Assembly (NCBI RefSeq): GCF_002575655.3 | Contig: NC_053040.3 | Span: 355,072,267 to 355,136,266 of the forward strand | Source: Aegilops tauschii subsp. strangulata | Lineage: Eukaryota; Streptophyta; Magnoliopsida; Poales; Poaceae | Direction of reading: 5' to 3' | Length of the DNA stretch: 64,000 nucleotides | Part shown: one piece after another, positions 29,597-40,091 of the stretch | Layout of the letters: each line of letters begins with the position of its first letter | How positions within the stretch are numbered: the stretch's first letter is position 1 | Made by a program: the position numbers and the translations under genes | The notes under the pieces: model-generated | What the model was told of the DNA's origin: nothing | Seen by the model: only the letters and a program-made list of their open reading frames with translations | Databases searched by the model: none

Positions 29597-30510
29597 GCCT
29601 GGGGGGCCTCCGAATCCAGGCCTCGGGAGCTGCTGCGGTCGTGCGGGCCGCTTTTTGTTTAACCTTTCCTTTATCTTGCATTTAAAAAAAAGGTAGAGGG
29701 CCCTGCTGGGGTATGTAATGAACCATGGTACTTATGCCATTATGCTATGTTTATTGTTCTTGTGTTATGCTGTGGTGTTCATGTCCCGAGTAGGTGCGGT
29801 AGGGTAACTTAGCTTGGTACACTCGCGGTAGTTTCCCACCTCGCGAGGGCGCACCCTTCAGCATCTGGTGAGGCCCCCTTGCTTCCGACCTAGGAGTCGC
29901 TGGCCTCAGGAGGCATCATAAAGCTGCAGGATTTGTTAGAAAACTTGTCGGGTGTCCTCAGGCATGGCTAGTCGTGGCTTAGTGCACCGCGTTGCGGTAC
30001 CCTGGGGGCACGGACTTAAGAGCGTGCGCAAATCATGAGCTCATTCGAGGGCGCCTCGCGAAGATCAAGGAAGCCGAAGCTCTGGGGCGATAGGTCTTTG
30101 GCGAGGTGTGCTCGTGGCGTGCGCTAGCCCAACGCACACACAAACCTGCCCAGCCCCCGCGCGAGGCACACGAGGGAGAGCGACGGGCAACTGTCGTTCT
30201 CCTTGATCTAGGACAAAGAAGCAAGCGAAGTAAGAGGAGAAAACCCAAACAGGCAATCGAGAAACGTTAGAGCTCCAAATTCCATTAAAAGGTTGCAAAC
30301 CAGCTACAGAAAGCAAGCAAATGAACAGCCGCGTCCGGCACCTAGTCTAATCTTCTCTCCAGCGCAGAGCTAAGTGCTGCCACTAGGACGTGGGAGGGAG
30401 CCCTCGAGGCCGGAGGGCGGCACTCTGGAGACTTCGGGGCGTGTACAGCCCCACTCATTATTACGTGAGAGTGTCACAAGCGGAGACTTTCACAGGCACT
30501 GGGCCTTGCT
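29597..30510. other. Spacer of element B between antisense B3 gene and pol
   Basis: About 900 bp. A 3' trailer of the antisense gene with an A-rich run at 29682-29691, then non-coding sequence. From 30390 the text pairs with the post-pol region of element A (36340-36420), including the GTACACGCCCC-type motif near 30446. No additional gene seen. Confidence 0.6.
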
Positions 30511-30728
30511 TCATGGGTAGAACTACTGGAGGTGCTGGATGTTCCAGGCGTTCTGGATGGGGATCCCGCCCTACGTCTCCAAGCACACGACGCCAGGCCT
30601 GGAGGCGCAGGCGATCCTAAATGGGCCCTCCCACATGGGAGAGACCTTATGCAGCCCCTCCCTGGAGAGCACCCGCCTCAGGACGAGATCACCCACCTTG
30701 AGCGTCCTGGAGCAGATCTTGCGGCAGT
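30511..30728 (-). pseudogene. Integrase C-terminus of element B
   Basis: The minus strand reads the end of integrase (RTRLRTRSP-type antisense shadow aside): VLRRVLSREGLHKVSPMWEG-like text, then WNIQHLQ, an in-frame TAG, FYP and a TGA at 30511-30513. It matches the end of pol in element A (35990-36235). The rest of the integrase lies across element A at 39038 and beyond. Confidence 0.8.
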
Positions 30729-30733
30729 GGTAC

Positions 30734-31594
30734 TGTCGGCGTTCTGGGAACGAGGGTCCCCAGACTTGCCTGCATGCAGCCCACGGCGTGGCTGAGCTAG
30801 CAGGCCGTACGGCCCATCTTCATCAACAAGGCATCCAAGACCCTCGCGAGGCGGACGACGCAAGACCTCCTCAGGAGCGGCCAAGCCAGGCAGGCTCACG
30901 TGGAGCGGAGATATCAAGGCGGGGCAAACCTCATGAGGCCCTCGTGACGTGAGCCATTACGATCGACACCAGGCGGGCGCCAGCACGCGCAGCGTCGTTG
31001 TTTCCTCTTTGGTGCTAAGGAAGCCAGCGCAGGCGAGGAGTATCGAGGCATCAGGAAAAGGTTGCTATATTGGTGCAACGAGACCAAGACCAGGAGGACG
31101 GCAAGACGGAGGTCATCGTGCAGCCCAAGACGGCGTCACTACCAGAGCCTTTCGCAGGCGAAGACCACTTTTGTCAGGATAGCTTGTACTAGCTGTCCCC
31201 CTTCAAATTTGCCCGCCGTTGTTGGCTCCCTTCCCGCTCATTATTTGGGAAGAGGACCAGGGCCTCTATAAATAGGTCTAGCCACCACAGTAGTAGGGGG
31301 GAACTCAAACAGAACGAAAGCCAACACTAGCACAGGAACACCTCAACCTCAGGAGGCTGTTCTTTCCCTTGTACTGTCCTTCATCAGCCCAAAAGGCAAT
31401 CCACCACCACCACACTGGAGTAGGGTATTACACCACAACGGTGGCCCGAACCAGTATAAACCCCGTGTCTTTCTGTGTTGCGAGTTCGTCCGCGAGATCT
31501 TAGCGAGCTAGGGCGTAGATCGATAGGAGGGAAAGACTTCGCGCGCACCCCAGTGTTCGAACCTTAAGGGTTTGCCAGAACCCCACATCCGACA
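30734..31594 (+). repeat. 5' LTR of element A
   Basis: TGTCGGCGTTCTGG...CATCCGACA, 861 bp. TATA box CTATAAATAGG at 31266-31276 gives the likely transcription start in the next 30 bases. Confidence 0.93.
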
Positions 31595-31596
31595 TT

Positions 31597-31614
31597 TGGC
31601 GCGCCAGGTAGGGG
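31597..31614 (+). other. Primer-binding site of element A
   Basis: TGGCGCGCCAGGTAGGGG two bases after the LTR. The same site, with single changes, follows the 5' LTRs of B (TGGCGTGCCAGGTAGGG) and C (TGGCGCGCCAAGTAGGGG). The tRNA is not assigned. Confidence 0.85.
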
Positions 31615-31669
31615 TGCGCCGGAGCTCCTCTCCACCAACCTGCGCCCCGCGCCGCCGCACTTCGCCCCC

Positions 31670-31997
31670 ATGGCAGGTGCCCCGCCATCCACCTCTGTGG
31701 CCGACGCCAACAGCGGGGCATCTGGGTACCGAGCCCTGGCCCCCGCCCTGCGACGAGTGCGGTGGCCGACCAAGTTCACGCCAGAGATGTCGCCGCGTTA
31801 CGACGGCACGGCAGACCCGACGCCATTCCTGCTGGCGTAGGAGGAGGCCGTCCTCGAAGCCGGAGGCGACGACAAGATCATGGCCAACTGGTTCCCCATG
31901 GCCCTTGCCGGCGAGCCACGCGCCTGGCTGCTCAACCTCCCGGGATCCACGGTGGCCTCCTGGGGGGAACTCCGCGACCTTTTCACCGCTCGCTAGC
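31670..31997 (+). pseudogene. Gag remnant of element A
   Basis: ATG at 31670 (MAGAPPSTSVADANSG), then the gag core YDGTADPTPFLLA, a TAG, and MANWFPMALAGEPRAWLLNL with SWGELRDLF. After TAR the frame ends and the sequence jumps to protease-linker text: the second half of gag and the zinc knuckle present in element C are deleted. A functional capsid is not possible. Confidence 0.85.
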
Positions 31998-32099
31998 GGT
32001 GCCGGCGCACCACGCAGTCGCGGCCCTGCTGGGCGGCTCTCAAGCACCACCCTCAGACCACCACGTCAAGCCGTTCCTCCGTCAGATCGGGGCCACATC

Positions 32100-32934
32100 C
32101 AAGTGCCCGGGGGCTCCGCCGGGTTGGGCCGCGCCGGAGGCCGACCTCACCTTTGGGTCGGAGGACCACCCCGACTCCACCGCCGGCTCTGGAATGCTCC
32201 CGATGCTCTGCACGCCCACCATCTGCAACGTGGCCATTACCAAGACCCTCATCGACGGTGGTGCTGGCCTCAACTTACTCTCCGTAGAAGCCTTCAGCCT
32301 TCTACACATGCCGCTTGAGCGGCTCGGCCTCAGCAAGCCCTTCTCGGGAGTGGGTGGTGGAGCTGCTCACTCTCTGGGGCAGATCCGCCTCCCTGTCACT
32401 TTCGACACACGCGACAACTACCGCACCGAGCTGGTTGACTTCGACATCGCCCGCATCGGTCTCCCGTACAATGCCATCCTCGGGTATCCGGCCCTCGCTC
32501 AGTTCATGGCGGCGACTCACCCGGCCTACAACCTCATGAAGATGCCAGGGAGCAAGGGCGTCCTCACCATCAAGGGGGACACTAAGGAGGCCGTGACGGC
32601 GCTCAGGCTCGCCTTCAAGACCGCGACAGCAGCACAGCCGGCCGACGCCAGTACCTCCGAGGCCAAGGAGGCCGCGCCTACCAAGAAGAAGCAGCTGTTC
32701 ACCCAAGACAAGGCGGAAACCAAGCAGGTGCCGGTCAACGAGGACGGGTCTTCAGGGGCCACCTTTACCATAGGAGCTGGCCTTGACCCGGGGCAAGAAG
32801 AAGCCTTGGTGAGGTTCTTGCGCGCGAACAAGGAGATATTCATGTGGGAGCCCAATCAGCTGGTAGGGGTCCCGAGGGAGGTGATCCAGCATCATCTAAG
32901 GGTATGCCCCAATATACGCCCCGTGAAGCGGTGA
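32100..32934 (+). pseudogene. Protease and linker of element A
   Basis: Aspartic protease with active-site text LIDGGAGLNLLSVEAF and the later NAILGYPAL block, followed by the linker that joins to RT (KKQLFTQDKAETKQVPVNED; REVIQHHLRVCPN). Open to TGA at 32932-32934, just before the RT starts. The N-terminal side reads from a shifted frame of deleted gag. Confidence 0.85.
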
Positions 32935-32940
32935 GCAAGA

Positions 32941-33780
32941 CGGTAGTGCACTGAAAAGAAAGCCTTCATCGTCCAAGAGACTCGCAAGCTGGAGGCGGCG
33001 GGTGCCATCCAAGAAGTTCGATATCCCGAATGGCTGGCGAACCCCGTCGTGGTGACGAAGGAAGGCGGAAAGGAACGGATGTGCGTCGACTTCACCAACC
33101 TCAACAAAGCCTGCCCCCAAGATCCATTCCCACTCCCGCGCATCGACCAGATTGTCGACTCCACCGCCGAGTGTGACCTGTTGTGCTTCCTGGACGCGTT
33201 CTCAGGGTATCATCAGATCAAGATGGCGGTGGAAGATGTGGAGAAGACAGCCTTCCTGACACCATGTGGGGTGTACTGCTACACCTGCATGCCCTTCGGG
33301 CTGCGCAACACGGGCGCGACCTTTCAGCGGTTAATGCACATCGCCCTGGGGCGACAGCTCGGGAGAAACACAGAGGCCTACGTCGATGACATAGTGCTAA
33401 AATCTCGCGAGGCGAGGACATTGATTCGAGACTTGGAGGAGACCTTCGAGAGCCTGTGCCAAGTGAACTTGAGGCTTAACCCGGAGAAGTGCGTGTTCGG
33501 CGTCCCCGCCGGCAAGCTACTGGGTTTCCTCGTATCCCACAGAGGGATCGAGGCGAACCCAGAGAAGATCAAGGCTATCGAGGACATGAGCCCACCACAG
33601 ACCCTCAAAGAGATGCAGAAGCTAGCGGGGCGGGTGACCGCGTTGGGGCATTTCATCTCCAAACTAGGAGAGCGCGCCTTGCCCTTCTTCAAGCTCATGA
33701 AGAAGAAGGGCCCGACCAGGCCTTCCAAGACCTCAAGAAGTACCTTACCAGTCCCCCAGTGACGGTGGCACCACAGCCTC
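32941..33780 (+). pseudogene. Reverse transcriptase of element A
   Basis: Blocks in order: EWLANPVVVTKEGGKERMCV, LNKACPQDPFPLPRIDQ, CFLDAFSGYHQI, MPFGLRNTGATFQRLM and the catalytic AYVDDIVLK, then LGFLVSHRGIEANPEKI. The catalytic YVDD is intact. The frame breaks near 33715 (MKKKGP...), after which the connection domain continues in another frame (QAFQDLKKYLTSPPVTV). Confidence 0.88.
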
Positions 33781-34830
33781 TCGAGCCTCTGGTACTCTAC
33801 CTTGCCGCCACCCCGTACTCCGCTAGCGCAGCGCTGGTGCCGGTTCGGGAGGAGCGCCAAGCCAAGGGCGCGCCGCGCCAAGCCGGAGCTGTAGTGGTGC
33901 AGGGTCAGGGAGGCGTAGCAAGGGCGTCAGCGGGGGAAGACCAAGCTCAGCAGGGCAACATCGCAAAAGCTCCGGAGGACAGTCAGGTCTCAGGAACCCC
34001 TCCACCTCAGGATATGCCCCGATCTCTGCAGGACCCGAGCCTCGACAGTGTGCCAGCCCTCCTCGAGCACCCGGTGTACTTCGTTAGCACCATACTGCGG
34101 GACGCGAGGGCACGCTACCCCATGCCCCAGAAACTCCTGCTCGCACTCCTGGTGGCCTCACGCAAGCTGTGACACTACTTCCAGGGCCACCCCATCAAGG
34201 TCATCTCAGCCTACTCATTGGAGAGGGTACTCAGGAGCCCTAACTCAGCCGGAAGGGTTGCCGAGTGGAACATCGAGTTGCAAGCATTCCAGTTGGAGTT
34301 CAGCACCACCAGGGTCATCAAGGGGGCTGCACTCGCCGACTTTGTGGCAGAATGGACGGATGCCCCGACACTTGAGGAAGGAGAAGACCGGTCCACCTCC
34401 CCAGGAAGCGAGGCTCCAGACGGCTGGGTCATGTATTTCGATGGCGCCTTCGCGCACCAGGGCGCGGGGGCTGGAGCAGTGCTCATCTCGCCTACTCAGG
34501 AGAAGCTCTATTACGCCATGCAGCTCTGCTTTCAGCATGGCGAGAAGGTCTCCAACAACATCGCAGAATACGAAGGCCTCATAGCTGGACTGAAGGCAGC
34601 GGCAGCTCTAGGGGTGAAGCGCCTTACCGTTAGAGGCGACTCGTAACTCCTCGTCAACTTCTCCAACAAGGTGTACGAGCCAAAGGACGAGCCTATGGAG
34701 GCCTACCTCATGGAGATGCGCAAGATGGAGAAGCAATTCTCGGGCCTGGAGCTGCAGCACGTGCCCCGGGGCACCAACAAGGAAGCCGATGACATCGCCA
34801 GGAGAGCATCCAAGCGGCAGCTGCAGGAGC
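33781..34830 (+). pseudogene. RNase H and archaeal-type RNase H of element A
   Basis: The first RNase H remnant (LVLYLAATPYSASAALV) carries an insertion-like Gln/Gly/Ala-rich stretch, then HPVYFVSTILRDARARYP and a TGA near 34170. The second domain shows VMYFDGAF, AEYEGLIAGL, RGDS and EADDIARRAS, the four acidic positions of the Tat-lineage extra RNase H. A TAA after RGDS interrupts it. Confidence 0.85.
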
Positions 34831-36235
34831 CCGGTGTCTTTGAAGAGCGGCTCTTCAGGCCATCAGCTACGCCACCTCTTTCAAGCATGACTCAGCCTCG
34901 GGAGGAGCTCCCACAGCCTCCGGCCACGGGAGCCCCAGCTTGTGGCCCGACTTCAGGAGCTCGGCTGCTCTTGGCGCTCGAGCCCCAGGAGGAATGCTGG
35001 ACCAAGGAATTCAAGGAGTACTTGACGCACGGGGCGCTGCCGGAGAAGGAAGAGGACGCGGAGCACATGGCCCGGCAGGCCACGGCATATTGTATCCAAG
35101 ACGGTGAGTAATACAGGAAACGACCGAACGACGTCACGCTGCGCTGCATCTCCAGCGATCAAGGAAGGGAGTTGCTGACTGACATACACGACGGGGACTG
35201 CGGACACCATTCGTCGTCACGAACCCTCGTCGGCATGGTGTTCTGCAGTGGATTCTACTGGCCTACAGCACTCAATGACGCAGCCGAGCTGGTGAAGTCC
35301 TGTGAAGCTTGCCAATTCCACGCCAAGCAAATCCATTAGCCTACTCAGGGCCTCCAAACCATCCCGCTCACATGTCCGTTCGCTGTCTGGGGGCTGGACA
35401 TCCTAGGCCCGTTCCCACGGGCGCCAGGGGGCTACCGCTATCTCTACGTCGCCATCGACAAGTTCACCAAGTGGGCGGAAGTGGAAGCCGTCCGTACCAT
35501 CCCAACCGGCTCTGCTGTCAAGTTCATCAAGGGCCTCGTGAGCCGCTTCGGGGTCCCCAACCGCATCATCACAGATAACGGCTCGCAGTTTACTAGTAAC
35601 CTTTTCAAAACCTATTGTTCTAACCTTGGAACGCAGATCTGCTACGCTTCGGTAGTGCACCCCAGGAGCAATGGCCAGGCCGAACGCGCCAACACGGAGG
35701 TCCTGAGGGGCCTCAGGACCAGGACCTTCAAGATGAAGCTGGAGGCCTGTGGCAGGGGCTGGCACGACGAGCTCCAGTCCGTACTGTGGTCCATCCACTC
35801 CACCGCCACCAAGCCAACGGGCAAGACTCCATTCTTCCTCGTCTACGGAGCTGAAGCAGTCCTCCCTCACGAGGTCAAGCATCGCTCCGCACGGGTCCTG
35901 GCATTCGACGAAACACAGCAGGACGCCACGCGGGGGATGGACCTCGTGCTGGGGGAGGGACGTCGTCGCGAAGCTGCATTGAGGACGGCAAGGTACCAAC
36001 AAGCGCTGCGGCGATACCACTGCCGCAACATCCGCTCCAGGATGCTCGAGGTGGGCGACCTCGTCCTGAGGCGGGTTCTCTCCAGGGAAGGGCTGCATAA
36101 GCTTTCACCAATGTGGGAGGGCCCGTTCAAGGTCGTCCACATCTCCAGGCCTGGCGCCATGCGCCTGGAGACACAAGACGGGGTACCTATCCAAAACGCC
36201 TGGAACATCCAGCACCTCCGGAATTTCTACCCATG
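34831..36235 (+). pseudogene. Integrase of element A
   Basis: The His/Cys zinc-binding part reads around HHSSSRTLVGMVF...SCEACQFHAKQ, with a TAA near 35109 and a TAG near 35337 inside it. The catalytic core has LDILGPF (first Asp), ITDNGSQF (second Asp) and RSNGQAERANTEVL (Glu), i.e. a DDE core. The C-terminal domain GPFKVVHISRPGAMRLE ends with NIQHLRNFYP and TGA at 36233-36235. Confidence 0.88.
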
Positions 36236-37018
36236 AAGCAAGGCCCAGAGCCTTTGAAGAAAGGCCCAGAGCCTGTGAAGAAGGCCCGGTGCCTGTGAAG
36301 AATCACTGCCCGTGACACTCTCACGTAATAATGAGTTGGGGCTGTACACGCCCCAGAGTCTCCCGCCCACGCCTAGTGGCAGCACTTAGCTCCGCGCTGG
36401 TGAGAAGACTTGAAGACTAGATTAGGTGCCGGACGCAGCTTTTCATTTGCTTTCCGCAGTTGGCTCGCTTTTCCTTAATCGAAATTTGCCTTTGGTGTCC
36501 CTTGCTGATTCGATTCCCTCGCCTCTTACTGCATTTTTCGGTTCTGGTTTGCTCATGTTCTCTCTCTCGCCTCCCTCGCGAGGGGGCTAGGCAGGTACCC
36601 TCGCGAGCATTTTTCTCCTCTCTGCCTTCTCGTGAGCCACCCTCGTTCGAGCCCAAAAGCTGGTGCACCTCTCCTAGTCCGTCCCCCACGGGTACCGCGA
36701 CACAAAGTGCCAGGTCAGGGCCAGGGCGGACGGCGAATCTTTTGACGCACTTCCTAACGAGTTTTTGCAGTTCCTGAGCGAATGCAGGCCACCAAGGCAA
36801 GATGGACACGAGGAAATAAGCGCCCGGTCCTAAACGCACCAGGTTAAGTTATCTTTGCACAAAATAACAACACGACATGGGAATAACACGCATAGTACAA
36901 TAACCAAGGAACCACAGTTCGATACACGCCCCTCTGGGCCCATACTGGTTTCCCTTTTTGATGCAGGAAAAAAAGAGCAAAACAAAGCGGCGTTGCGGCG
37001 ATCCGCGGAGGCAGACCC
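36236..37018. other. Spacer of element A between pol and antisense B3 gene
   Basis: Holds a GGCCCAGAGCCT repeat (36241-36290), the conserved GGCTGTACACGCCCC motif near 36340 shared with elements B and C, and the trailer of the antisense gene. No further gene seen. Confidence 0.6.
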
Positions 37019-37825
37019 TTAGCGATGCCCAGAGCCTAGCCAGATCCTTCCTCGTGCTTCACGGAGGCGCGGTGGCGAGATGACCCGCTGCCGCCTTCGA
37101 AGCGGGTGCGGCGGCTGGTCGTAGCCACCACTGCTGGAGCTGTCGCCGGAGGAAGAGCCGTCGTAGCTGGAGGAGACACGGTCGCCGCCGAGGGCAGGCT
37201 CGCCCTCGTCGTCGCCGCGACCGTCACCAAGGCCGAGCACCTCCTCACCGTCGTTCGTCTCGGGGCAGCACCCGGCGCGGCGACCATGTTCCCCAAACAC
37301 CCTCACGTAGAGGGTCGATCCACCATCATACTTGAAGTGGAGGGTGCACCGCCTGCCCAGGCCGCGCGCGCGGGCGAACGTCTGCCAGCCGCGGGCCAGG
37401 GCTATGTTGCCCGCAGCGGAAGTCTCAACCGCGATCCAAGAGGGCTTGCTGCAGCAACCATCCGCTTGCAGCTAGAGTCCGCCTGGACCTGGGGCCGGCA
37501 GTTCGTCAACGAAGAAGCGCGGAAGCTGGAGCCAGTTGCCGGCCGGGTTCTCCGACCAGACGACGAACTCCGGCGACACCTCCGCTGAATGGAAGCACGG
37601 ACGGGGAGGCCGCGCCGCCATAGCATGCCTCCCCTCGTCAACTGGATCATCATGGCTAGGACGACCCCCTCCACGTGCCGCGGCGCCGCCTCGACAGTGG
37701 GCCACGGCTGGGGACGCGGCGTGCTTGCGCGGATGGCCGCGCCCGCGCTTGGGCGTCGGGGAGCCAGGCCCCTCGCGAGGAGCCTTTCCCTTCTCGGCAG
37801 CGGAGAACTTCCTTCGTGGCGGCAT
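37019..37825 (-). pseudogene. Antisense AT-hook + B3-domain gene in element A
   Basis: ATG at 37825 (MPPRRKFSAAEKGKAP), opposite to pol. The AT-hook region KRGRGHPRKHA (37718-37750) has His in place of the core Pro-preceding Arg seen in B. The B3 domain spans 37259-37531: LQLPRFFVDELP, LQADGCC, SWIAVE, RGWQTFARARGL, LHFKYDG and LYVRVFGEHG. One stop, TAG at 37472-37474, takes the place of the Trp that element B retains; apart from that the frame is open from ATG to an acidic Ser-rich tail (SSSYDGSSSGDSSSSGGYD). It is about 263 codons. A longer upstream reading (to 37912) overlaps the TATA box and is not used. Confidence 0.82.
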
Positions 37826-37910
37826 TAGTGGCACTGCAAGCAACGGAGCAAGGAAGAAGAAGCAAGCAAGCGAGGAAGAGATGGGCAATGGGGGCTCTGC
37901 CCCCCTCTCC

Positions 37911-37977
37911 ATTTATAGCAAGAGAAGGCCAACCGGCGCCTCCCACGATCGCAGGTAATGATGGTTTTCCTTGCATG
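37911..37977 (-). promoter_or_regulatory. Promoter of the antisense B3 gene in element A
   Basis: Minus-strand TATAAAT (plus 37911-37917) about 87 bp before the ATG, and CATGCA (plus TGCATG 37972-37977) 55 bp further upstream, at the same spacing as in element B. The block between here and the 3' LTR is shared with elements B and C. Confidence 0.6.
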
Positions 37978-38141
37978 TCGTAGGGACTTGTCAAGTCGTG
38001 CAGTTGCCGAGGCAGCGTGGGGAAGCGGAGGGGCCCACGTCCAATCAACCGTCACGCGCCAATCGAGGCCGCAGGCTTTTGGGGCCCGCGGTGCTCCGAA
38101 CTTGACTCTTGGCTTCACCGCGAAGCCAAGCCCGAGCGCAC

Positions 38142-38159
38142 CTTGGGCCTGGGGGCTAC
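38142..38159 (+). other. Polypurine tract of element A
   Basis: CTTGGGCCTGGGGGCTAC immediately before the 3' LTR start TGTCGGCG; purine-rich with the usual G-run, at the place where plus-strand synthesis is primed. Confidence 0.82.
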
Positions 38160-39032
38160 TGTCGGCGTTCTGGGAACGGGGGTCCCCAGACTTGCCTGCC
38201 TGCGGCCCACGGCGTGGCTGAGCTAGCAGGCCGTACGGCCCATCTTCATCAACAAGGCATCCAAGAGCCTCGCGAGGCGGACGACGCAAGACCTCCTCAG
38301 GGGCGGCCAAGCCAGGCAGGCTCACGAGGAGCGGAGATATCAAGGCGGGGCAAACCTCACGAGGCCCTCGTGATGTGAGCCATGACGATCGACACCAGGC
38401 GGGCGCCAGCGCGCGCAGCGTCCTTGCTTCCTCTTTGGTGCTAAGGAAGCCAGCGCAGGCGAGGAGTACTGAGGCATCAGGCAAAGGTTGCTATATTGGT
38501 TCAACGAGACCAAGACCAGGAGGACGGCAAGATGGAGGTCGTTGTGGAGCCCAAGATGGCGTCACTACCAGAGCCTTTCACAGGCGAAGACCACTTTTGT
38601 CAGGATAGCTTGTACTAGCTGTCCCCCCTCAAACTTGCCCGCCGTTGTTGGCTCCCTTCCCGCTCATTATTTGGGAAGAGGACCAGGGCCTCTATAAATA
38701 GGTCTAGCCACCACAGTAGTAGGGGAGAACTCGAACAGACCGAAAGCCAACACTAGCACAAGAACACCTCAACCTCAGGAGGCTGTTCTTTCCCTTGTAC
38801 TGTCCTTCATCAGCCCAAGAGGCAATCCACCACCACCACCACACTGGAGTAGGGTATTACACCACAACGGTGGCCCGAACCAGTATAAACCCCGTGTCTT
38901 TCTGTGTTGCAAGTTCGTCGAGTTCGTCCATGAGATCTTAGCGAGCTAGGGCGTAGATCGGTAGGAGGGAAAGACTTCGCGCGCACCCCAGTGTTTGAAC
39001 CTTAAGGGTTTGCCGGAACCCCACATCCGACA
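38160..39032 (+). repeat. 3' LTR of element A
   Basis: TGTCGGCGTTCTGG...CATCCGACA, 873 bp, with TATA box CTATAAATAGG at 38692-38702; TSD GGTAC follows. Confidence 0.93.
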
Positions 39033-39037
39033 GGTAC

Positions 39038-40091
39038 CGCCGCAGCGCCTGCTGGTACCATGCCGCCCGGAGCGAGGCTTGACGGTGGTGTTCCTCCCCC
39101 AGCACGAGGTCCATCCCCCGCGTGGCGTCCTGGCGTGCCTCGTCGAACGCTAAGACCCACGCGGAGCGATGCTTGACTTCATGTGGGAGAACCGCTTCGG
39201 CCCCGTTGACGAGGAAGAATGGAGTCTCGCCCGTCGGCTTGGTGGCGGTGGTGCGGATGGACCACAACACGGACTGGAGCTCATCGAGCCAGCCCCTGTC
39301 GCAGGCCTCGAGCTTCTTCTTGAAGGTTCTTGTTTTGAGGCCTCTCAGGACCTTCGCGTTAGCGCGCTCAGCTTGGCCGTTGCTCCTGGGGTGTGCCACT
39401 GAGGCGTAGCATATCTGCTTTCTAAGGTTAGCACAATATGTTTTGAAGAGGTTCCTAGTGAACTGTGAGCCATTGTCCGTGATGATACGATTAGGGACCC
39501 CGAAGCGGCTCACGAGGCTATTGATGAACTTGACTTCCGAGCCGCTGGGATGGTGCGGACAACTTCTACTTCCGCTCACTTGGTGAATTTGTCGATGGCG
39601 ACGTAGAGGTAGCGGTAGCCCCCAGGCGCCCGTGGGAATGGTCCCAAGATGTCCAGCCCCCAGACCGCGAACGGCCCCGTGAGCGGAATGGTTTGGAGGC
39701 CCTGAGCAGGCTGGTGAATCTGCTTGGCGTGGAACTGGCAGGCTTCGCAGGACTTGACCAGCTCGGCGGCATCGTTGAGCACCGTGGGCCAGTAGAACCT
39801 GCTGCGGAATGCCTTTCCCACAAGTGTGCGTGATGAAGAGTAGTGCCAGTAGTCCCCGCCATGTATGTCCGCCAGCAGGTCGTGCCCCTGCTCCCAAGAA
39901 ATGCATCGCAGGGAGACATCGTTCGGACGCCTCCAATAAAGCTCACCATCCGGAATGCAGTATGCTATAGCCTGGCGTGCCACCCGTTCTGTGTCTTCCT
40001 CCTTCTCCGGCAGAGTTCCCTGAAGCAGGTACGCCCTGAACTCTTCCATCCAGCATCCCTCCCGAGGCTCGAGCGCGAGGAGCAAACGCAC
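39038..40091 (-). pseudogene. Integrase (N-terminal and core) of element B
   Basis: Minus strand. Zinc-binding part HYSSSRTLVGKAFRS...SCEACQFHAKQ and LDILGPFPRAPGG in one frame (to about 39576), then a frame change near 39560 and the rest of the core: ITDNGSQFTRNLF and RSNGQAERANAKVL. DDE residues are visible. The C-terminal part is cut at 39037 by element A and resumes at 30728. Confidence 0.88.

Larger units (their letters stand above)
30734..39032 (+). mobile_element. Element A: RIRE2-like Tat-lineage gypsy, full length
   Basis: Both LTRs present, flanked by GGTAC (30729-30733 and 39033-39037), inserted into the integrase of element B in opposite orientation. Order: LTR, primer site, truncated gag, protease, RT, RNase H domains, integrase, spacer, antisense AT-hook/B3 gene, polypurine tract, LTR. 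Length 8.3 kb. The LTRs differ from each other by scattered substitutions. All pol domains are recognisable but interrupted by stops or frame changes, so the copy is not autonomous. Confidence 0.93.

Noticed and set aside
38938..39936. 332-codon minus-strand ORF
   Set aside because: Joins the LTR of element A with integrase of element B across an insertion border; only the integrase part is biological.
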